From Gaoshiqia hydrogeniformans (GTDB lineage Bacteria > Bacteroidota > Bacteroidia > Bacteroidales > Prolixibacteraceae), in assembly GCF_049347105.1 (NCBI RefSeq), contig NZ_CP186334.1, forward strand, positions 5,518,001 to 5,582,000: a stretch of DNA of 64,000 nucleotides. The letters run 5' to 3'. The notes beneath the pieces are model-generated. The model saw nothing but the letters and a program-made list of their open reading frames with translations. It made no database searches and had not been told where the DNA came from. The position numbers and the translations under genes were made by a program. Numbering within the stretch: the stretch's first letter is position 1; every line of letters starts with the position of its first letter. Shown piece by piece: positions 17,113-26,140 of the stretch.

Positions 17113-19119
17113 TCATTTATCGTGGAATTTTTTGATGGCTTCATCCAGAAACCGCACAAAATTATCGGGGTTTAGGTCATAAGCTTTCGGAGCGGCCAGC
17201 AACGCTTCATTGGTGTCCAACAATACGTAATAAGGCTGGGCATTTACACCAAACCGGCTGATCTGGAAATCGGCATATTTTTTACCCAGCGTCTTTTTTA
17301 CCTTGCCGTCGTATGTTGATGTCACCCATTCATCTTCGGACAGTTTTGTTTTATCATCCACATACAGGGCAATGATGATGAATTCGTTTTTCAGCCGTTC
17401 CAACACCCTCGGATCCGACCAGACATTGGCCTCCATTTCGCGGCAATTGACACAACCGTGTCCGGTAAAATCAATAAACACCGGTTTGTTTGAAGCTTTG
17501 GCGCAAGCCATGCCTTGTTCATAATCAAAATAGCCTTCCAGCCCATGCGGCAAATGCAAAAATTCGCTGTATTTAGGAGTCTCACACAATTCAGACGCTC
17601 CGTTGAATGTGCCTGCTCCGGCGGTGGCGTTTACCAGTTTCATCTCGTCGCGGATTATTTTATGCAGGTCAAAATCGTGGGTGGTTTGCGGCGGCAAATA
17701 ACCGGAAATAGCTTTCAACGGCGCCCCAAACATCCCCGGCGTCAGGTAAACCACAAATGCAAAGGATGCCATCGCCAGCATTAACCGGGGTACCGAGATA
17801 AACTTCAGTTCGCTGTCGTGGGCAAACTTCAGCTTACCCAACAGGTAAAATCCGAGCAAACTGAAAATAACAATCCACAAAGCCAGGTAAACTTCACGGT
17901 CGAGAATCCCCCAGTGATAGGTTTGATCCGCTACACTCAGAAACTTCAAGCCCAAAGCCAATTCGAGGAAACCCAATACCACTTTCACCGAATTTAACCA
18001 TCCCCCCGATTTAGGCAAGTTGCTCAACCAGCCCGGGAACAGAGCAAACAAAGTAAACGGGAGCGCAAAAGCCAGGGCGAAGCCAAACATGCCGATAATT
18101 GGTTTTAGCACAGCCCCTCCGGCCGATTCAACCAGAATAGCGCCGACAATGGGTCCGGTACACGAAAACGAAACCAAAACCAAGGTTAACGCCATAAAAA
18201 AAGAGCCAACCAGCCCGCCTTTGTCTACCTGCTGATCTGATTTATTAACCAACCAGCCCGGCAACACAATTTCGAACATGCCGAAAAACGAAAAGGCAAA
18301 TAACACGAAAATGATAAAGAAAAGCACATTGGGCAACCAATGCGTACTGATGAAGTTTGCAGCATCGGGCCCGAACAGCACCGCCACCAGGGTGCCAACA
18401 ATGGTATAAATGGCGATAATTGAAAGACCATATACCACGGCATGAAATATGGATTTGGCTTTCGATTCGCCGCTCTTCATAAAAAAGGACACAGTCATCG
18501 GGATCATGGGAAACACGCAGGGTGTCAGAATTGCAGCTAAGCCTGCCAGAAAGGAGAAAAAGAAAAACAACCAGAGCGTTTCGGTCGAGCCCTCCTTTCC
18601 CCTGTCGGTGAGTACTTTTACCGACTCCTGTTGCACACCCGATTGAATATCGCCTGTTTTTTCACCAGCATTAAATTCAAATTCAAAATCGACTTCAGTT
18701 GGCGGCAAACAGGTTTCGTCGTCGCAACACATAAACTCAACGAAACCGCTGATGACTACCGGATCGTCCGACTTCAGGCGGATGGTTTGAACCAGTTCCG
18801 CCTTCGTACTGAAGTAGCGTAGATCCATCATGAACGTTTCGTCGTACTTTTCAGTTGGCTGCGGTATTTTTTTTAGCTCGCCTGCAAATTCAAACAAGCT
18901 GCTGTCGTTAAAATTAACCGATGTCGGGACCGGACCTCCGTCCGGAAGGCTGGTATCGTACAAATGCCAGGTTTCCTCAATGGTCGCTTTGAAAACCAAC
19001 TCAACTTCGCGCCCGTTTTGCCGGGAGTCGAATGACCATTTAACCGGTTCCAGAATCTGTGAAAATAACTGCGTAGAAAAAAGTAAGAGTCCGATCAGTA
19101 AATTAATTTGCTTCATCAT
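17113..19119 (-). CDS. dsbD: Protein-disulfide reductase DsbD family
   Basis: 668 residues. A signal peptide (residues 1-20) precedes an N-terminal DsbD immunoglobulin-like domain with CCDDETCLPP near residue 130, followed by the eight-helix CcdA-like core (LTPCVFPMIPMTVSFFMKSG, FSCTGPIVGAI) and a C-terminal thioredoxin domain with FTGHGCVNCREME. The protein carries electrons from cytoplasmic thioredoxin across the inner membrane to periplasmic thiols. The downstream neighbour is the IS4 element. The LuxR-type regulator is encoded upstream on the same strand 100 bases away. Confidence 0.93.
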   Translation of the reverse strand: MMKQINLLIGLLLFSTQLFSQILEPVKWSFDSRQNGREVELVFKATIEETWHLYDTSLPDGGPVPTSVNFNDSSLFEFAGELKKIPQPTEKYDETFMMDLRYFSTKAELVQTIRLKSDDPVVISGFVEFMCCDDETCLPPTEVDFEFEFNAGEKTGDIQSGVQQESVKVLTDRGKEGSTETLWLFFFFSFLAGLAAILTPCVFPMIPMTVSFFMKSGESKAKSIFHAVVYGLSIIAIYTIVGTLVAVLFGPDAANFISTHWLPNVLFFIIFVLFAFSFFGMFEIVLPGWLVNKSDQQVDKGGLVGSFFMALTLVLVSFSCTGPIVGAILVESAGGAVLKPIIGMFGFALAFALPFTLFALFPGWLSNLPKSGGWLNSVKVVLGFLELALGLKFLSVADQTYHWGILDREVYLALWIVIFSLLGFYLLGKLKFAHDSELKFISVPRLMLAMASFAFVVYLTPGMFGAPLKAISGYLPPQTTHDFDLHKIIRDEMKLVNATAGAGTFNGASELCETPKYSEFLHLPHGLEGYFDYEQGMACAKASNKPVFIDFTGHGCVNCREMEANVWSDPRVLERLKNEFIIIALYVDDKTKLSEDEWVTSTYDGKVKKTLGKKYADFQISRFGVNAQPYYVLLDTNEALLAAPKAYDLNPDNFVRFLDEAIKKFHDK

Positions 19120-19219
19120 ATGCTGATTTGTTTTTACAATGAAACAAAATTAATCAGACAAATCATATTATTTTATGACCGGATGGTGGATTCAAGGTAA
19201 AAAAGGGTTGAAAAAGGGT

Positions 19220-20287
19220 CTAGTCCCCCTTTATATTCACCGGGTTCAAATGGTTATATAGGCTGATCGCCTCCTTCCTGTTGGTAACACCCAGCCGCTT
19301 ATACAGATTATTGATGTGTGTTTTTACCGTGCTGATCTCGATATACAGATCGGTTGCAATTTCTTTATTTGTTTTTCCGGCGGCCAGGCTTTGCCAGATC
19401 GTTCGTTCTTTTTCGGTCAGTAAACTCACAAAATCGGGTTCTCCCTTCCTTTTCCGGATATTTCGCTTTTTTTTGAATAGGAGGAAAACCAATAAAAAGA
19501 TCAGGACCGTTTCGCCCCAAATAACCCAATCGCGCCAGGGTTTTGTGATGGAAGGAATGGCGCAAACCAGGTCGCGGTAGCCCACCAAACTATTTAACAG
19601 ATCGTCGTATATATGGGCATAGTACCGGTAGCTGCGATCGGCCTGCAAACGATCCTGCAAACGAAAATAGAAATCGCTGTTCTGCAGGAAGTCTGTCTCC
19701 CGGTCGTCCAGGTGATACAGTGCAAACAAGGCGACCAGCGGGTCGGGGCAATTCTCCGTGAATTCGCGGATGTATTTATTCAGGCTCTGACTTTGGAAAT
19801 TCCGTTTGGCTGAAGTATTCACGCCACTCAACTGGTTGCGCTTTTGAAAGTAGGTTTTCTCAAAATCTGCCAGCAGGCTGTTTTTCTCCGAACCGTTCAT
19901 CTGCACCGACTCAAATACACGTCTTTCGTCGGCATTTTCAATAAAAACAGTCGTTTGGTTATCCAGGATCAGGTGCATAAAGTTCCGAACCGAATCCGTC
20001 ATAAATTCAACACCGAACACATTATTCCGAACCAGGTAAAGGCGGTAAAACCGGGAATCTTCCGGCAAATCAAGTCCTCTAAGTATAAAACGTCCCTCCC
20101 CGTCGATTAAAGCCTCATCAATTACAAATTCAGGGGAGGCAACAAACAGCTTATCCGGAGAGTTTACCGAAGCCAGGAAAATCCGGCTCTGCCAGTCTCC
20201 CGAAATCTTCAGCCTGCCTGTGATCTCGTAGGCATTCACATTTCCGGCAATCAGGCTGCAACATATAAGCAGGACCGATTTGATCAT
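19220..20287 (-). CDS. Membrane-spanning LuxR-type regulator with exported sensor domain
   Basis: 355 residues. A signal peptide (MIKSVLLICCSLIAGNVNA) is followed by about 230 residues outside the cytoplasm that begin with a DUF4369-like beta domain (YEITGRLKISGDWQSRIFLA). A single membrane helix (WVIWGETVLIFLLVFLLF) follows a tryptophan near residue 250, then a cytoplasmic LuxR helix-turn-helix (LTEKERTIWQSLAAGKTNKE, STVKTHINNLYKRLGV). This is a one-component transmembrane regulator rather than a response regulator. Ligand and targets are unknown; adjacency to dsbD suggests a link to envelope redox. Confidence 0.82.
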   Translation of the reverse strand: MIKSVLLICCSLIAGNVNAYEITGRLKISGDWQSRIFLASVNSPDKLFVASPEFVIDEALIDGEGRFILRGLDLPEDSRFYRLYLVRNNVFGVEFMTDSVRNFMHLILDNQTTVFIENADERRVFESVQMNGSEKNSLLADFEKTYFQKRNQLSGVNTSAKRNFQSQSLNKYIREFTENCPDPLVALFALYHLDDRETDFLQNSDFYFRLQDRLQADRSYRYYAHIYDDLLNSLVGYRDLVCAIPSITKPWRDWVIWGETVLIFLLVFLLFKKKRNIRKRKGEPDFVSLLTEKERTIWQSLAAGKTNKEIATDLYIEISTVKTHINNLYKRLGVTNRKEAISLYNHLNPVNIKGD

Positions 20288-20313
20288 ATTTCAAATTTAA
20301 AAACACCCTAAAA

Positions 20314-20343
20314 TAACAAATCCCGGGTAAACTCCGGGATTTG
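20314..20343 (-). terminator. Terminator after the RNase G gene
   Basis: CAAATCCCGG and CCGGGATTTG form a 10-bp perfect stem with a 7-base loop, followed on the minus strand by TTATTTT. It sits between the 3' end of rng and the start of the LuxR-type gene. Confidence 0.75.
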
Positions 20344-20348
20344 TATGA

Positions 20349-21899
20349 TTAAAGAATAATTTCTTCCATATTCTCATCAAAAAAGTGATACTCGAGAAAA
20401 CTCATGGAATTCACTTCTTCGACGCTGATATGCCTCATGTATTTTAAAGCCCATTTTCTCCTTCGGGACATAAACCCTTTTGTTAAAAATGCAGCAACGT
20501 AAGGATGAACTTTTAAGGTCAGGTTCTTTTTATTCAAATCTTTAAAAATGTAATTGACCTTATTGTCCAGTTCATCCGTAAAGAGAATTGTAGGCGTCAC
20601 TTTTCCGGTTCCTTTGCATGAAGGACAGACTTCAGCTGTCTCCACGTGTTCCTCCGGACGTACCCGTTGACGTGTAATCTGCATCAAACAAAACTTACTC
20701 AAAGGTAAGATATTGTGTTTGGTGCGATCAACGGACATGGCCTCTCTCATACAATCATAAACCTTCTGTCGGTTTTCGGCAACATGCATATCGATAAAAT
20801 CGATTACGATGATGCCTCCCATGTCTCTCAGCCTCAGCTGTCGTGCAATTTCCTCAGCAGCCGCCAGATTTACTTCCAGCGCGTTGGTTTCCTGATCGAT
20901 ACCTGCTTTTGAGCGGTTACCGCTGTTCACATCAATGACGTGAAACGCTTCGGTGTGTTCGATAATCAGGTAAGCCCCGTTTTTAAACGAAACGGTTTTC
21001 CCAAATGACGACTTAATTTGCTTATCGACTCCGTAATGTTCAAATATGGGCTGGCCGCCTTTATAACATTTGACCATTTTTTTCTTTTCCGGGTCGATGG
21101 TTCCAAGGTATTCGGCTACATCATCTGCAATTTCAGCGTCATTGACGATGACGCTGTTAAAGGTTGGGCTGTAAATATCTCTCAACAAGGCGGTTGTCCG
21201 GTCAATTTCTCCAACCACCAAGGTTGGAGCAGTCGCTTTTTTAAGCTTCTGAAAGATCGTTTCGAACTTGGCAACCAGTTTCTTCAATTCCTGATCCAGT
21301 TCTGCAACCCGTTTGCCTTCGGCAACGGTTCGGACAATAACACCATATTTCTTCGGCCTGATACTTTGAATCAATTTCTTCAGCCGGTTTTTTTCTTCGG
21401 TTGAGCTTATTTTCTGAGAAACGCTTACTTTCTCACTAAATGGCATCAACACTAAATTTCTTCCCGCAATTGACAGTTCGGAGGTCAGCCGAGGCCCTTT
21501 CGTCGAAATTGGTTCTTTTGCAATTTGAACCAAAATATTCTGGCCCGCTTTTAAAACCTCCGTAATTTTGCCCTCTTTGTTAATGTCGGGCTCGGAGTGG
21601 ATTTTAGACAGCGAAGAAATACGGTTTTTTTTAGAACTGGCAATTTTCATGAACTTGTTCAAAGTTGAAAATTGCGGACCCATGTCGAGATAATGCAAAA
21701 ATGCATCTTTTTCATACCCAACGTCGATGAATGCAGCGTTCAAGCTCGGCATTATTTTTTTCACCCTGGCTAAATAAATATCGCCAACAGCAAATTTTGC
21801 TCCGCTTTTTTCCCTTGTTAGCTCAACTAAGCGTTTGTTTTCCAATAAGGCAATAACGACTTCCGAGGGAGTGACATCAATAATCAGATCGCTACTCAC
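20349..21899 (-). CDS. rng: Ribonuclease E/G family protein
   Basis: 516 residues, the size of RNase G. An S1-like RNA-binding domain lies near residues 38-130 (GDIYLARVKKIMPSLNAAFI), the metal-binding aspartates are in HVIDVNSGN and IIVIDFIDM, and the Zn-link cysteines are in CPSCKGTGK. The enzyme cleaves single-stranded RNA and matures 16S rRNA. There is no RNase E-type C-terminal scaffold. It is the most distal gene of an HU/COX24-like/rng stretch on the minus strand, separated from HU by a hairpin. Confidence 0.93.
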   Translation of the reverse strand: MSSDLIIDVTPSEVVIALLENKRLVELTREKSGAKFAVGDIYLARVKKIMPSLNAAFIDVGYEKDAFLHYLDMGPQFSTLNKFMKIASSKKNRISSLSKIHSEPDINKEGKITEVLKAGQNILVQIAKEPISTKGPRLTSELSIAGRNLVLMPFSEKVSVSQKISSTEEKNRLKKLIQSIRPKKYGVIVRTVAEGKRVAELDQELKKLVAKFETIFQKLKKATAPTLVVGEIDRTTALLRDIYSPTFNSVIVNDAEIADDVAEYLGTIDPEKKKMVKCYKGGQPIFEHYGVDKQIKSSFGKTVSFKNGAYLIIEHTEAFHVIDVNSGNRSKAGIDQETNALEVNLAAAEEIARQLRLRDMGGIIVIDFIDMHVAENRQKVYDCMREAMSVDRTKHNILPLSKFCLMQITRQRVRPEEHVETAEVCPSCKGTGKVTPTILFTDELDNKVNYIFKDLNKKNLTLKVHPYVAAFLTKGFMSRRRKWALKYMRHISVEEVNSMSFLEYHFFDENMEEIIL

Positions 21900-21951
21900 A
21901 ACGTTATTTAATTAGAATTAAGTTTCGCGTATTTGTCGACTTATAAAACAG

Positions 21952-21987
21952 ATTAAACCTAAAACACCGGTGTGCTTTAGGTTTAAC
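21952..21987 (-). terminator. Hairpin after the small basic gene
   Basis: TTAAACCTAAA and TTTAGGTTTAA pair, with the CACCGGTG palindrome in the loop; on the minus strand it is followed by a short T-rich stretch (CTGTTTT). It can end the HU/small-gene transcript ahead of rng. Confidence 0.6.
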
Positions 21988-22022
21988 CAACATAACGCTA
22001 TAGCTCTACCTTAATCGTAAAA

Positions 22023-22115
22023 CTATTTCTTCTTCTTATGTCTGTTTTTACGAAGCCTCTTTTTACGCTTGTGCGTCGACATCTTGTGTCGTTTTCTTTT
22101 CTTTCCGCTTGGCAT
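22023..22115 (-). CDS. AURKAIP1/COX24-domain small basic protein (30 residues)
   Basis: A 30-residue protein, MPSGKKRKRHKMSTHKRKKR then LRKNRHKKKK, with 18 Lys/Arg and four His. It matches the tiny COX24-like proteins found in nearly all Bacteroidota, which are related to the C-terminal part of mitochondrial ribosome-associated AURKAIP1; a ribosomal role is likely but inferred. The frame is complete, with its ATG three bases after the HU stop codon on the same strand, so the two genes are probably co-transcribed. Many gene finders miss it because of its size. Confidence 0.85.
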   Translation of the reverse strand: MPSGKKRKRHKMSTHKRKKRLRKNRHKKKK

Positions 22116-22118
22116 AAT

Positions 22119-22406
22119 TTACTTTTTAATTTGGTCTTTAACTTGTGAAACAAATGTTTTCGCCGGTTTAAACGACGGAATAAAATGTTCCGGAATAATG
22201 ATCGTTGTATTTTTTGAGATATTACGTGCTGTTTTCTCTGCTCTTTTCTTCACAATAAAACTTCCAAACCCACGCAAGTAAACATTTCTGCCTTCAGTTA
22301 ATGAATCTTTTACAGTTTCCATGAAAGCTTCAACTGCTTTTTGTACGGTTACTTTCTCGATTCCGGTGTTCTTGCTGATTTCGTTAACAATATCTGCTTT
22401 AGTCAT
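22119..22406 (-). CDS. HU/IHF-family DNA-binding protein
   Basis: 95 residues with the complete HU fold: helix pair MTKADIVNEISKNTGIEKVT, then GRNVYLRGFGSFIVKKRAEK, the DNA-binding beta-arm with RNISKNTTIIIPEHFIPSFK, and a closing helix. It bends DNA and packs the nucleoid. A TAnnTTTG-type promoter lies 53 bases upstream on the minus strand, and the divergent mutY gene has its own. Confidence 0.95.
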   Translation of the reverse strand: MTKADIVNEISKNTGIEKVTVQKAVEAFMETVKDSLTEGRNVYLRGFGSFIVKKRAEKTARNISKNTTIIIPEHFIPSFKPAKTFVSQVKDQIKK

Positions 22407-22458
22407 CTCTTAAAATATTTAGTTTTCAATAAATTATAAATACAACTTTATCGGTGTG

Positions 22459-22466
22459 CAAAAATA
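22459..22466 (-). promoter_or_regulatory. Putative -7 element for HU
   Basis: On the minus strand the sequence reads TATTTTTG, matching TAnnTTTG, 53 bases before the HU start codon. Confidence 0.5.
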
Positions 22467-22502
22467 AAAATTATTTAAGAACTAAAAACACATGTGTTGA
22501 AT

Positions 22503-22510
22503 TATTTTTG
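22503..22510 (+). promoter_or_regulatory. Putative -7 element for mutY
   Basis: TATTTTTG matches TAnnTTTG and lies 27 bases before the ATG at 22537, the same spacing as at the DUF1080 and ABC-F genes in this window. Confidence 0.6.
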
Positions 22511-22536
22511 CAATTCTTGTAGATTCTAAAGCAGTT

Positions 22537-23592
22537 ATGAAAAATCCGCTTGATTTTGGACCTGATTTATTGCGTTGGTACAAGCAGAACAAAAGGCCTC
22601 TCCCCTGGAGGGAAACCCGTGATCCATATCGGGTTTGGCTGTCTGAGATTATCATGCAGCAAACCCGGATTGACCAGGGGTTGGCTTATTACCGGAAGTT
22701 TGTAGAAAATTTTCCTGCCTTAACAGATTTTGCAATGGCCGATGAAGACACAATCCTGAAATTGTGGCAGGGCTTGGGCTATTACTCCCGGGCCAGAAAT
22801 ATGCACCACACGGCAAAAACAATCGCCGCAAACCACGAAGGAATATTCCCTGACAATTACACGGCCCTGCTGAAACTAAAAGGCATTGGTGAATACACCG
22901 CTGCGGCTATTGCCTCCATCGCGTTCAAGCAGCCGCATGCCGCAGTCGACGGAAACGTATACCGGGTGTTGTCGCGCCTTTATGGAATCGATACTCCGGT
23001 TGATTCGTCGCAGGGGAAAAAAGAATTCCGGGAACTGGCAAACCGCCTGCTTGACCGGAAAAACCCCGGCGACCATAACCAGGCGCTCATGGAATTCGGC
23101 GCCCTGCTTTGCACTCCCCGAAACCCGGACTGCCCGGATTGCCCGTTTAAAAACCGTTGCGTAGCCCACCAGTCGGGGCTAACCGATAAACTTCCGGCAA
23201 AAGCCGGGAAACAAAAAATCAGGCTGCGCTACTTTAATTACCTGCTTATTTGCTCGGGCGATGATATCTACCTGAATAAGCGAACCGGGAATGATATCTG
23301 GAAAAACCTGTACGAGTTTCCGCTGATTGAACACGACCGGAAAACCGAACCCGCCGAACTCGGGCCCCAACTAAACAGTTTATTCGGTTTGCAACAGATC
23401 GTTGTTACAAAAATCACCGCCTGGAAAAAGCAGGTGCTAAGCCACCAGCATATCTATTACCGTTTTCTGTATATTTCTGACGGAGATAAAAAAATCGAGC
23501 TTTCAGCTTTCGTAAAAGTGAATAAAAAAGATATTTTTAACTTTGCTGTTCCAAAACCTGTGGAAAAAGAAATTGAAAATCTGAATTTATAA
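22537..23592 (+). CDS. mutY: A/G-specific adenine glycosylase
   Basis: 351 residues. The catalytic Glu is in LSEIIMQQTRIDQG, the helix-hairpin-helix with the catalytic Asp is LKGIGEYTAAAIASIAF...AAVDGNV, and the 4Fe-4S cysteines follow C-x6-C-x2-C-x5-C in CTPRNPDCPDCPFKNRC. The C-terminal 130 residues are the NUDIX-like domain that recognises 8-oxoG. The enzyme removes adenine mispaired with 8-oxoguanine. Confidence 0.96.
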   Translation: MKNPLDFGPDLLRWYKQNKRPLPWRETRDPYRVWLSEIIMQQTRIDQGLAYYRKFVENFPALTDFAMADEDTILKLWQGLGYYSRARNMHHTAKTIAANHEGIFPDNYTALLKLKGIGEYTAAAIASIAFKQPHAAVDGNVYRVLSRLYGIDTPVDSSQGKKEFRELANRLLDRKNPGDHNQALMEFGALLCTPRNPDCPDCPFKNRCVAHQSGLTDKLPAKAGKQKIRLRYFNYLLICSGDDIYLNKRTGNDIWKNLYEFPLIEHDRKTEPAELGPQLNSLFGLQQIVVTKITAWKKQVLSHQHIYYRFLYISDGDKKIELSAFVKVNKKDIFNFAVPKPVEKEIENLNL

Positions 23593-23729
23593 AACAGTTT
23601 CGTTCATAGGCATAAATGATACGGTTCGTCAAAAAAACAGAGGTATTCATAAAATAACTGATTATGAATAAGCTGCAAGAATGAAGAATGTCGTAAATTT
23701 ATTATTGTTAATTTTAAATTTATCAAACT

Positions 23730-24167
23730 ATGTCAGTAAACAAAGTAATTCTAATTGGCAATGTAGGCCAGGAGCCTGAAGTCAGACATCTTGACAAAGA
23801 CGTAACCGTAGCCAACTTTTCATTGGCAACTTCCGAAAGTTATACCTCCAAGACCGGGGAAAAAGTGACCACAACCGAATGGCACAACATCGTTGTATGG
23901 CGGGGTTTGGCCAAGGTAGTTGAACAATACGTAAAAAAAGGAGATAAATTGTATATTGAAGGCCGAATCAGGACCCGTTCGTGGGACGATAAGGAAGGGA
24001 ACAAACGATATACGACCGAAATATACGCGGACAACATGGAAATGCTTGGAGGTCCGCGGGGAGGAGATGCTGCAGGTAACAACCATGCGGCCCCGGCCAG
24101 TCAACCGGCAAACAACGTCAACGAGCCTGATTTTGAAACATCGGAAGAAGACGATCTGCCATTTTAG
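23730..24167 (+). CDS. ssb: Single-stranded DNA-binding protein
   Basis: 145 residues: an OB fold from the start (MSVNKVILIGNVGQEPEVRH), the strand pair WHNIVVWRGLAKVVEQYVKK and GRIRTRSWDDKEGNKRY, a Gly/Asn/Pro-rich linker, and the acidic tail DDLPF that recruits partner proteins. It coats single-stranded DNA in replication and repair. The order mutY-ssb-gldE-gldD on one strand is common in Bacteroidota. Confidence 0.97.
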   Translation: MSVNKVILIGNVGQEPEVRHLDKDVTVANFSLATSESYTSKTGEKVTTTEWHNIVVWRGLAKVVEQYVKKGDKLYIEGRIRTRSWDDKEGNKRYTTEIYADNMEMLGGPRGGDAAGNNHAAPASQPANNVNEPDFETSEEDDLPF

Positions 24168-24186
24168 TAACTAAAACAACATTTCA

Positions 24187-25506
24187 TTGGAAACGGACCC
24201 TTTACCTGATTTTATCACTCTGAGTTGGGATGTTTATTTTCATCCTGTTACAACAACTGCTGTTATCAGCTTAATTTTTATCGTGATTTTACTCATCACC
24301 TCTGCGCTTATATCCGGCTCCGAAGTGGCCTATTTTTCATTAAGCCCGAAAGACCGGCAAAAGCTGAACAGCAAAAAAGAAAAATACGCTTATTTTATTT
24401 TACACAACCTGGAAAACCCGGAAAAGTTGTTGGCTACCATCCTGGTCGCCAACAACTTTGTCAATGTTGGTATTGTTATTCTTTCGTCGTATACCACCAA
24501 CATGTTAATCGACTTCTCGCAAGCAGAAACAGCCGGATATATTTTTAAGGTGGTCGCCATCACCTTCTTCCTGCTGCTATTTGGCGAAATTATCCCCAAA
24601 GTATACGCTTCGCGGCACTCGCTGCGGGTAGCCCGGATGATGGCCTTGCCCTTGAATTTGCTCGAACAGATCTTCAGTCCGATAAATGCCGTGCTTATTT
24701 ATTCAACCTCTTTTGTGAACCGGCGGATGCAAAAACATTCCCAGAATATCTCGGTTGATGAATTATCGAAGGCCCTGGAGTTAACAGCCGACAATGAAAT
24801 ATCGGAAGACAAGGACATCCTGGAAGGAATTGTCAAATTCGGCAATAAAAGCGCCGTTGAAATTATGCGTTCCCGGGTAGATGTGGTTGCCGTTGACATC
24901 AAAGATTCGTACAACAAAGTCATTAACCTGATTAATGAGTCGGGTTATTCCCGGATTCCTGTTTACTCAGGCTCATTTGACAACATCCGGGGAATTCTTT
25001 ATATCAAAGACCTGCTTCCCCATCTCCATAAACAGGAAAATTTCCGCTGGCAATCGATTATCAGGCCACCCTTTTATGTGCCCGAAACAAAAAAGATTGA
25101 CGACTTACTCGAAGAATTTCAGAAAAACAAAGTACATATGGCCGTTGTGGTCGACGAATACGGAGGAAGTTCCGGGATTGTCACCCTGGAAGACATCCTT
25201 GAAGAAATCGTCGGTGATATCTCGGATGAATTTGACGATGATGAAATTTACCACACAAAAATTGCCGAGAATAAGTATCTTTTCGACGGAAAAATTCTGT
25301 TGAATGATTTTTACAAAATCACCGGCGCTAACGAACATACTTTTGATGAACACAAAGGCGACGCCGATACGCTTGCCGGATTAATCCTGGAGTTAAAAGG
25401 TGAGATTCCGGCATTGCATGAAAAGATTATTTGTAAGAATTTCGTTTTTTCAATCGAAGCGGTTGACAATCGCCGGATTAAAAAAATTAAAGTCGAAATA
25501 AATTAA
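24187..25506 (+). CDS. gldE: Gliding motility-associated protein GldE (CNNM/CorC-type)
   Basis: 439 residues. Residues 25-200 are a DUF21/CNNM membrane domain with about four helices (LITSALISGSEVAYFSLSP, FFLLLFGEIIPKVYASRHS). A CBS pair spans about 215-340 (IMRSRVDVVAVD, MAVVVDEYGGSSGIVTLEDI) and a CorC_HlyC domain ends the protein. GldE works with GldD in this phylum, and homologues occur in non-gliding species. The TTG at 24187 is the likely start, 20 bases after ssb. Confidence 0.88.
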   Translation: METDPLPDFITLSWDVYFHPVTTTAVISLIFIVILLITSALISGSEVAYFSLSPKDRQKLNSKKEKYAYFILHNLENPEKLLATILVANNFVNVGIVILSSYTTNMLIDFSQAETAGYIFKVVAITFFLLLFGEIIPKVYASRHSLRVARMMALPLNLLEQIFSPINAVLIYSTSFVNRRMQKHSQNISVDELSKALELTADNEISEDKDILEGIVKFGNKSAVEIMRSRVDVVAVDIKDSYNKVINLINESGYSRIPVYSGSFDNIRGILYIKDLLPHLHKQENFRWQSIIRPPFYVPETKKIDDLLEEFQKNKVHMAVVVDEYGGSSGIVTLEDILEEIVGDISDEFDDDEIYHTKIAENKYLFDGKILLNDFYKITGANEHTFDEHKGDADTLAGLILELKGEIPALHEKIICKNFVFSIEAVDNRRIKKIKVEIN

Positions 25507-25522
25507 TTCACAGGAAAGGAAC

Positions 25523-26125
25523 GTGATGAAGATAGCTTTGTTTGTGATAATTGCCCTGCTGATTGTTGGATCGTGTCAAAAGCAATATACGCCAAAACCA
25601 AGGGGATATTTCAGGATTGCCTTCCCGGAAAAATCGTACGGACAACTGGATATGCAGCTTCCGTATACCTTCGAGATCGCCGATTATTCCCAGGCTGTGC
25701 CCGACGATGGATCCTCCCCTCAATCCGGCTGGATCAATGTGGTCACCAAAAAAAACAAAGCCGACATTCACGTCACCTATGTAAAACTCCGCGACGATTT
25801 GTATAAGCACATCGAAGAATCACGGAAATTGGCTTACGATCATTCCATAAAAGCCGATGCCATTGAAGAACAGCTTTTTATCAACCCGAGAGAACAGGTG
25901 TACGGCAGCATTTACTTCATTGAAGGAAATGCTGCCTCTCCGCTTCAGTTTTACCTGACTGACAGTTGCACCCATTTTATGCGCGGAGCTCTTTACATCC
26001 GCGAAATTCCAAACATCGACTCCATCAGCCCGGTGATTGAATTCCTGAAACCGGATGTCATTCATCTGATTGAAACCACCCGCTGGACCCAACCCGGAAG
26101 CGGGAATCAGGCGCAACGCCGGTGA
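25523..26125 (+). CDS. gldD: Gliding motility lipoprotein GldD
   Basis: About 200 residues with a lipoprotein signal (MKIALFVIIALLIVGSC), followed by the conserved PKPRGYFRIAFPEKSY that marks GldD. ATG 25526 and a GTG one codon earlier are both possible starts. GldD is needed for gliding and surface-protein secretion in flavobacteria; presence of gldD and gldE alone does not prove that this organism glides. It follows gldE by 16 bases. Confidence 0.92.
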   Translation: MMKIALFVIIALLIVGSCQKQYTPKPRGYFRIAFPEKSYGQLDMQLPYTFEIADYSQAVPDDGSSPQSGWINVVTKKNKADIHVTYVKLRDDLYKHIEESRKLAYDHSIKADAIEEQLFINPREQVYGSIYFIEGNAASPLQFYLTDSCTHFMRGALYIREIPNIDSISPVIEFLKPDVIHLIETTRWTQPGSGNQAQRR

Positions 26126-26140
26126 ATTTGAAAAAAGCCC

